Origin: Marchantia polymorpha subsp. ruderalis
Lineage: Eukaryota; Streptophyta; Marchantiopsida; Marchantiales; Marchantiaceae
DNA length: 64,000 nucleotides
NCBI GenBank assembly: GCA_037833965.1
Contig: AP031352.1
Span: forward strand, 12,814,501 to 12,878,500
Direction of reading: 5' to 3'
Below the pieces are notes generated by a model. It was given only the letters and a program-made list of their open reading frames with translations, was not told where the DNA came from and searched no databases. Positions 57,482 to 64,000 of this stretch are shown in pieces. Made by a program: the position numbers and the translations under genes. How positions within the stretch are numbered: the first letter of the stretch is position 1; every line of letters starts with the position of its first letter.

Positions 57482-57829
57482 TCAAGTAAAAGTCATACAA
57501 GTGCCTTTGTTTGATTGGGAATCGCGGCAATCGATGGAACCAATTAGTCTTTCGAGCATTTGAGCTGGGGTGAGGCATGGAGCATTGTTCCGCACGTGCC
57601 TAGAGAAGACGCTTCTGAGTCCTTGCATGCTAACGAGCTCAGAGAAACTCATCCCGCCTGAAATTGCAGATTTTGAATGTCGAAGCTTCTTGGTCAGATG
57701 GAGTCGGACGAGGACGCTTTCTGCTCTTGGAATCCGCTCTGATGCGCGTTCCCGGCTGTCGACCTCGAGCCAGGGCCGAACAGGGCTCCTAGTGGAATGT
57801 GACTTGTTAGCTGGATGTAATTCAGTCAC
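57482..57829 (-). CDS. Candidate hypothetical protein, 115 codons
   Basis: Divergent from RNase HII with only 92 bp between the two starts. Reads MTELHPANKSHSTRSPVRPW, a basic arginine-rich half, then GGMSFSELVSMQGLRSVFSR and PCLTPAQMLERLIGSIDC. The second half looks helical and protein-like. No family recognised; an overlapping plus frame is also open for 99 codons. Could instead be 5' sequence of a longer gene or chance. Confidence 0.3.
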   Translation of the reverse strand: MTELHPANKSHSTRSPVRPWLEVDSRERASERIPRAESVLVRLHLTKKLRHSKSAISGGMSFSELVSMQGLRSVFSRHVRNNAPCLTPAQMLERLIGSIDCRDSQSNKGTCMTFT

Positions 57830-57921
57830 GAAGAGTGGAGCTCATCCTGATGGGGCCTCAGATTTCTGAATTCTGCTGATGGATGCATCGGTAGACTAAT
57901 TTATGGTTTAGACATCGAGCC

Positions 57922-60689
57922 ATGGCTGCTCCGTTGCTTCGGCGCTCAAGTCGCCTCGCTGCTGCTGCATCTGCAGTTGCATCTTCCAAACCAGGTGTGT
58001 TTCTCTCCAATTCGTCTTCATTGATATGGCTTTGAGAGCAGGGTTCCATTGAGTTCAATCAGCTTGTGTAGGACGGACCGAAGTCGTGGTGAACTTCAGT
58101 CTAATCCCACTCGCCTCCTGTGGCAGAACGAGTAGTGTCATCGCTGAAGCCTAAGAAAGCCTCTGCATCGTTTGTCAAAAAGTCCGGTAACGGCGCAAAG
58201 AAGGTGACAGAAGAAGATGATTCTCGGAGCGGGAATTCGCTCAGAAATGACTCTCGAGAAGCGGATCATGCAGTTCTTCCTGTTCTCAAAGTGGAAACTG
58301 CGATCAAGCCGCATCACAAGGAAGGGAAATTGAAAAAAAAGATGCCCAGTCGGGAAATGGAGGTGAGCATGTCATTTCAGAGTATTTGTTTTGTCTCGCG
58401 ACGTTCGCATACAAATGTACAATGTTACATCTTTTGTTCACCCTCCGAGAGCCAATAGTTTTTTTGGCTGCTGGTTGTGACGATAGAATGAGCTTCCCTT
58501 AGATGCCCAACTTGTGCGAAACACCGTAGGAATTGCGCAAACTGATAACACCGCAATGCTGGACAATGACCTCTGTGTTGAAGTAACACACTAATAGTTG
58601 AGATCGTGATCTTTGCTGTGTACACAAGAGATTGTGGATAGTCTTACTGACGTAAATTGGCTAGAATCACTCCTACTGATTGGAAGAGGAACCGTGTGTA
58701 ACCTTTTGTAGGCTCAATTGTGGGACATGGGATTTCAACATGTAGCTGGAGTGGATGAGGCGGGAAGGGGTCCGCTGGCCGGTCCTGTGGTCGCTGCTGC
58801 CTGTATTATCCCTTCCTCTGTAAATATCGAAGGTTCTCATAATCTATCTGCCCAAACTTAATGGCCAAAATATTCTATGGATCACTGTTTTCTTCTAATT
58901 AACTCCTTCTGGTTTTTCCTCTTCTTAATATAGTATACGAGCAAAGGTTTTATTTTGATAGTGCGTGTTGCAGAGCAGCTCTCCGCTTCTGTAATGAACT
59001 TCGGGAGTTGCCTCAATGTGCTGGCTGAAACTTTGGGGAGTTTCTCCTTTATCGGGGAAGTACATTGATACTGGAGAGGTCTAAAGGGAGGTTTTTGGGC
59101 CCTGAACAAAATTGGAGGATAAATGCTATGCCTTGCAGGTATCGATGATAGCAAGAAGTTGACTGAAGCTAAAAGGGAGGAATTGTACGAAAAGATTACT
59201 TCAACACCTGGTATCAGCTACGCTGTACTGTTCTGGACTCTCGCTTCTGGAACACTCCTGTATCTTCTCGATATCATTCTGTCTCTCTTTTGATCCGGTT
59301 GATTGGACGTCACGTCACGTCTCTTCTAGTCATTGCTGTTGGTTTCAATTTCGATTCTAAGTGAGCCCTTCATCTGTCAAAAATCTAGGAAATCTCAACT
59401 TGTTTATAGTTTGTTAGTTCTCAGTGCCCATGGAGGTATGACTGTTCCATGTCTTATGCCCTCCGCTTCTTTAATGAACTTTGGGTGTTGCCACTTTTTG
59501 TTCCTGTCCAGATTCACGTCGTAGATGCCGCCATTATCGACGAAGTGAACATCCTTCAGGTCAGTGATCTATCTCAGCCTTTTGTCTCTGGATAGCTCCA
59601 TACACTATGAAACACATTCATAGTGTATGGAGTTAGTCACATTTTGACTAAGGCACAAGGTTAGGTTGCGCGAGTGTTCCAAATCACTCGCAATCAAACT
59701 CGATCTTCACTCCTCCATATGCTTTGCGGGCAGCCTAGAATTCAAAACTTGTTTTTGGTGCACAACTGTCTGTTTTCTCTCTTCTCCTAGATGTGAGACT
59801 GTAAGAACTATCTGGTGTTGACAATCCCATCTCTCAAAGAGTTTGGCATGAATTACTTTCACTATATCAATACACGATGCATGAACGCATGGATGGTTTG
59901 AGAACTTTACTGAAACTTTGGTTAGACTATCTATTATACAGTTTCATTTGCAGATTGATGGTTTTTTAAACTCATACTCTTCAAACCCCTCTCGTGACTT
60001 GATCCGGATTATAAGTTGGCTTTTGTTTTATCCAGGCAACGATGCAAGCAATGTCAGCATGCGTGCAAGTTCTCTCATGTGCATCACAAGAAAATCCGAG
60101 GCCAGACTTTATTCTGGTGGATGGGAACAGGCTTCCAGATGGGTTTCCAGAGAACTCTCGAAGCGTAGTGAAGGTGCGACCTAGAATTTCTGGAGTAATA
60201 CGCCTGAAGCAGCTCGGCGAGTGTGTTGCGTTTAGTTTCACCAGAAAATAAGTACGCTTTCCTGGAATTTTATCAAAGTTATGCTCTGCATTATCGAATG
60301 ACTTCGTTTGACATCGTTCCCTGTATCAGGGAGATGCCGTGTGTCAAGTTATCGCTGCAGCTTCTATTCTGGCGAAAGTAACTCGCGATCGCCTCATGCT
60401 TTCTTACGACAAGTTTGTTCCTCCCCACACGCCTTGCATTCCAGCTCCTCTTATATACGTATAAAGGCATCTTATGAGGTAGGCCCAACAGTCTGTTCTT
60501 CTGTTCTCATGAAGCGTGGCGTATTTCTCTTTGGACAGGACATGGCCAAATTACGGATTCAAAGCTCACAAAGGTTATGGTACAGCCACACACATGGCAG
60601 CATTGCTAAAATATGGTCCTTGCGACATTCATCGACGATCTTTTGCTCCTCTAAAAGGCCAACGACCAAAGACTAGCGACACCTTGTAG
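57922..60689 (+). CDS. RNase HII, organelle-targeted, eight exons
   Basis: Exons 57922..57994, 58127..58362, 58712..58832, 59139..59224, 59512..59559, 60036..60173, 60330..60412 and 60539..60689; all GT-AG with matching phases; 311 residues. The enzyme cleaves RNA in RNA-DNA hybrids and single ribonucleotides in DNA. An N-terminal leader ([20 protein letters not shown]) looks like a chloroplast/mitochondrial transit peptide, and residues 25-103 are a basic, low-complexity linker absent from bacteria. The catalytic domain has [13 protein letters not shown] (D118, E119), [36 protein letters not shown] (D217), [10 protein letters not shown] (D254) and the C-terminal [15 protein letters not shown]. 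All four metal-binding acids are present. It is the bacterial-type enzyme, not the eukaryotic RNase H2A. Confidence 0.94.
59596..59632. repeat. Perfect hairpin in an RNase HII intron
   Basis: CTCCATACACTATGAA and its exact complement around ACACA, inside the intron 59560-60035. Confidence 0.93.
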
Positions 60690-61352
60690 ACACTCCTCTG
60701 CTGCTTTTGAGTCCTGCTTCTCGTTATATCACGACTACTGCCTCCAACTTTCATACTTCTTCATAAGTTTATCCGGAGAGCTATTGAAGGTTGGTGCTGA
60801 AGGCACTCCATCAGTAGTTGCGGTAGCCTACTGTCAGGTCTACCTTCAGAGTACTTGAGCCGTAAACGAATCGTATAACCTGCGCATCAGACGACAAATT
60901 TTTGAAGTACTCATCGGATTAAGTATTCAGATCTCGCAGTTTTGTTCCTCGAATATGCCGCATGCGTATGTAAGTTCTTATCATCAAACATTCCTTCATA
61001 TCTCGGGGAGGACTGCGTTTGGATGATGCAGAATAGAAGCGTGCAACTATTATAACTAAGAGTTGCTCGTATTTGCCATGAGCGACATGCTCGAGGTATG
61101 AATTTGCATAGTTAAATCAGTGTGGAAGTCAAATAAAAAGCGGCCACTAAAATGTGGATTCCACCGAGCAAAGCTGCTGTGACCTGAAGATCTATGAGTA
61201 AACCGAACCTCGGCGACGACATTGGATTGTTACTGAGTGCATGGACGGGCTGTAATCAGCAGAGAAAGTAGAACGAAAAATGTATGAAGGTCGTGATTGA
61301 GCCTGACTGTGAAACTGCGAAAGCAGAGTGAAGCTGACCCACTTGTCTATCA
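60690..61352. other. 3' flank of RNase HII, no recognisable gene
   Basis: Short ORFs only. Probably includes the RNase HII 3' UTR. Confidence 0.35.
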
Positions 61353-61452
61353 AACTCCCGGAGAGTGTTTACTCTCCGGGAGTTCGTCAAGTTGTGTGCA
61401 GGCCTCAGGTTGCTCGAGGAGTTACTCCTCGAGTAACCTGAGGCCTGCACAC
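61353..61452. repeat. Two adjacent strong hairpins
   Basis: First: AACTCCCGGAGAGT (61353-61366), loop GTTT, exact complement to 61384. Second: 61394-61422 with 61424-61452, 29-bp arms with one mismatch (G at 61412), essentially no loop; the core is GCAGGCCTCAGG and CTCGAGGAGT. The same peptide text (QASG-SRS-SSSNLRPAH) appears on both strands because of the symmetry, so ORFs here are artefacts. Confidence 0.93.
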
Positions 61453-62052
61453 GCAACGATTGCCTGTTTTGACTCGGCCAGTGCAGACGCTTAACGACGG
61501 GCGTACAAACTCACCCTGTTTTTCACACATTCCCATCCCGCTTTGATTTTGACCTTGCATTACAGACCATTAAGGATCTGACAGCCTATAGAGCCAGTAG
61601 CTGGCTCTCCGATTCCTTGTGTCCTGTCCTTAGTTTGAACATGCTCGAAACACCGAAATCTACCCAACTAAAAGTAACTAAACTAAAAGTAAAAGAGAGT
61701 GTGAACAACATTCTGGTAGACAAATAACGCAGCGATGGTCGAATTGCACATTTTCATGCGCAGTATATTTTTTGGTGGTTTCCTTCACAGAATGCCATGT
61801 CAGGCAGGATCCAAGATCCAGGTTTCACTATCACCTAATGTTCTGTACACGAGCCCCGCTTCGACTCGACCCGTAGCAGATGCATGGTGGACTGCAGATC
61901 TTGCCGAGGTCTGACCAGCGCATACTCCGAGACTCAGTGCTGCAACATTCATGCATGGCATGCTGTCAAGTCCGCCCCCACGAACGTGAAGTGGAAGGTG
62001 GAATGGGCAGCGCCGCCGTCGTCATGCATGCTCGGATGCTCGCAGAGGCTAG
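61453..62052. other. 3' flank of V-ATPase subunit c, no recognisable gene
   Basis: No ORF of note. The end near 62052 should be the subunit c 3' UTR. Confidence 0.35.
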
Positions 62053-62556
62053 TCACTCTCCTCGGGACTGTCCAGCGCGGGACGAGAGGATGATACCGAC
62101 GATGAGTCCGTAAAGAGCAAGAGCCTCGGCGAAGATGAGAATGAGGATCATTCCCACGAAGAGTTTGGGCTGCTGAGCATTGGCTCGGACTCCAGCGTCG
62201 CCGACGATCCCGATGGCCATGCCGGCCGACAGGCCTGCCAGTCCACAGGCCAAGCCGGAGGCCAGATGAGCATAGCCGTCGAACAGGTAGTAAGGTTTGG
62301 CCTTGGGGTTGATGCCCGTGCTGATGATCACGGCGATGATCAGCCCGTAGATTCCAAGCACTCCGGCCATGACCACTGGCACGATGGACTTCATCACCAG
62401 CTCCGGCCTCATCACTCCCATGCTCGCCACTCCGACCCCGCTCTTGGCTGTTCCGTATGCTGCTCCCATACACGAGAACACCAGCGCCGCCGCAGCTCCG
62501 ATGAAGCCGAAGAATGGCGCCGTTTCATCTCCGCTGAAGTCCACAACGCTCGACAT
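62053..62556 (-). CDS. V-type H+-ATPase 16-kDa proteolipid subunit c
   Basis: 167 residues in one frame, full length for the family. The subunit forms the rotating proton ring of the vacuolar/endomembrane ATPase. Four membrane helices are visible: about 13-35 ([20 protein letters not shown]), 56-78 ([20 protein letters not shown]), 93-117 ([20 protein letters not shown]) and 131-156 ([20 protein letters not shown]). The proton-carrying glutamate is E144 in FAEALALYG. Conserved [16 protein letters not shown] and [15 protein letters not shown] loops are present. The start ([18 protein letters not shown]) agrees with plant homologues. No intron in the coding region. Higher GC than its surroundings, as expected for a highly expressed gene. 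Confidence 0.97.
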   Translation of the reverse strand: MSSVVDFSGDETAPFFGFIGAAAALVFSCMGAAYGTAKSGVGVASMGVMRPELVMKSIVPVVMAGVLGIYGLIIAVIISTGINPKAKPYYLFDGYAHLASGLACGLAGLSAGMAIGIVGDAGVRANAQQPKLFVGMILILIFAEALALYGLIVGIILSSRAGQSRGE

Positions 62557-62599
62557 GGTCTCAACTCTCTAGCCCAAGCTCTCAGCTCGTGACGGCTTC

Positions 62600-63760
62600 C
62601 TGGCACAGACGATCGAGATTGACGCAGAGGAGACGAGAAGAGAAGAGAAATGAGTTGAGCTGACGATTCTGAAGGAGAGACGAGCTATAAAGGATACGAA
62701 TTGACATCGCTGTAAATGCTTGTGATTTTTAGATCATTATAATCGATCGCTGGAATCAGAAAACCGTGTCTCGGATGGTGTATCGTTTGGTTGTCTGGAA
62801 AGACGCCTACAGTGATGCAGTCTGGCACTTACTGGCTCCATGAGTTCATCACAGCTGGCCTGGGGAACTGAGAATGACCTTGCAACTGTCGAAGGGCGAC
62901 GCTGGACCTCTATTACACTTCGGAGATTGATGAGCATGGGTGGACATAACAGCTTCTATCACCGTCTGCATACTCGCACGATCGATAAATCTGGACGTGT
63001 GAGTAGGAATGGACTGTGTTTGCCTACGTGCTGCACACTAAGCTAGCAGTTCCTGTCCTTTGACGATAGCAGTGCTCATGACAGATTCTAAATGTGTCTG
63101 AGATTACTCTCTTAATTAAGTTTCCCTCTACGAAGAAAACAATATTGTGAGATCTCAAGTTTCGACTTTCACTTCAGTCGTGTGAGTGTAAACCAGAAGT
63201 CCAGTTTCGTGAATCCTTGTTCCTGTATATGAATTCTGTATTATTCTTCACATCTTGTCTCTAGTTCTCCAATACCATGTCGTGGATCTGGTGATCTGTT
63301 GTGCTCCAAGTTCAATTTGCGCAGGCTTTGACCCACGATGTACTACTACTCTTACAATACTGCTCATGACTGGGCAGTGAACGTACTTCGCTTGTGACTG
63401 CGTTTGGGTACGCAGAAGCTGAGACTGAGTCGTGCAAGAAAGGGGAACAATACGCTCAGAAAATTCAGCGCTGGCACTGACAATTTCCAAATTTGTTATT
63501 TGTAAAATCAGACCTTCTAGAAGTTATTAGAATGTCAGCCGAAGTCAGGGTGGGTGAATTAGCGATAGCATGCAATATATAAACACCAATGTAAGTCACA
63601 TTCCCAGATTGCAAAGATGATGGAAAGCAAAGCCTGCAGATTTTTATTTCACCCGTGAATGATCCTACGTTGAAGTAACCGCGAAATCATCGGAGGCTCA
63701 GGAAAACCTGAAGCATCTTTGAGCGCATGAAAGTACATTGCAGTCGAATTTAGAACTTCG
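62600..63760. other. Upstream of V-ATPase c; no recognisable gene
   Basis: Should hold the subunit c promoter and leader. A TTTATAGC motif on minus lies near 62690. The rest shows only short ORFs without family resemblance. Confidence 0.35.
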
Positions 63761-64000
63761 AATTGCTTCTGGCAGACTACCGTAACAAAGCAAATTCTAT
63801 GCCTGATGCAGTTGAGGAACACGCAGCTTCAACTCCAGTTCCACTACTCGACTGCGATTATTGTACAGCATTTTCACAGCTTCATTGGACTAGATTGTCG
63901 GTGCAGAGAGCCTCGACGGTCTGGACGTCGGCAACCTTGGTTGCAACAACTACTGGAGCATAGAAGATCTTTGCGCTGCAATTCCCAACATATTGTACAA
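63761..64000 (+). other. Possible partial exon at the window edge
   Basis: From about 63890 one plus frame reads IVGAESLDGLDVGNLGCNNY and then WSIEDLCAAIPNILY, running off the window. A TAG immediately before it could be an acceptor. The text looks coding but I recognise no family, and it cannot be tested without the next bases. Confidence 0.2.

Noticed and set aside
58120-58458. Separate 112-codon ORF beginning with GTG
   Set aside because: It is exon 2 of RNase HII read through its donor site; the acceptor lies at 58126.
61256-61494. Serine-rich ORFs on both strands near 61.3-61.5 kb
   Set aside because: They read the same hairpin from both strands; symmetry explains the similarity.
62266-62592. 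Plus-strand ORFs over the V-ATPase subunit c gene
   Set aside because: Antisense shadows of a strongly conserved minus-strand gene.

Overview
The window looks like nuclear DNA of a land plant. Genes have GT-AG introns; there are a TPD1-like secreted protein, a PR-1 protein, a plant-type soluble epoxide hydrolase, an organelle-type RNase HII with a transit-peptide-like leader, a short TTTAGGG-type interstitial telomere tract, and abundant decayed Copia, hAT and pogo elements. Low gene density, compact genes and a Roco/STAND-like remnant suggest a non-seed plant, perhaps a bryophyte. That placement is inference; no species is named.

Layout: 0-0.6 kb, a candidate 48-residue two-exon protein (minus). 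4.0-6.2 kb, the F1-ATPase assembly factor ATP11 in five exons (minus). 7.4-17.3 kb, a transposon graveyard: a Copia reverse-transcriptase shred, a nearly full-length but broken Copia element (9.4-13.75 kb), and a second Copia remnant with repeated and opposed LTR-like ends. 20.1-23.9 kb, an island with a two-exon MULE/FAR1-like transposase N-terminus, an orphan 72-bp leucine-rich-repeat exon, another exon-like block, and an intact four-exon zinc-finger gene I cannot assign. 27.0-27.7 kb, PR-1 (minus).

30.65-48.57 kb is organised by a large inverted duplication of about 2.4 kb carrying a tRNA-Asp. The left arm is uninterrupted; the right arm was split by a 2.6-kb hAT element whose 8-bp target duplication has its empty counterpart in the left arm. 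Between the arms lie a Roco-like pseudogene, a 15-bp minisatellite with a 90-bp higher-order period, an LTR-like tract, many perfect hairpins, and a dead pogo/Tigger transposase. A third tRNA-Asp cassette, about 490 bp of the same unit, sits alone at 52.4-52.9 kb between direct repeats.

49.7-62.6 kb holds ordinary genes: a TPD1-like gene with a disturbed C-terminus (minus), soluble epoxide hydrolase (minus), RNase HII in eight exons (plus), and V-ATPase subunit c (minus). These are unrelated single genes with no operon logic. The notable biology is structural: segmental duplication of a tRNA unit, nested transposition, possible gene-fragment capture, and unusually frequent perfect short inverted repeats.

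Exon boundaries were read by hand from reading frame, splice sites and remembered family motifs. Percent identities, RNA folding and database matches were not computed.
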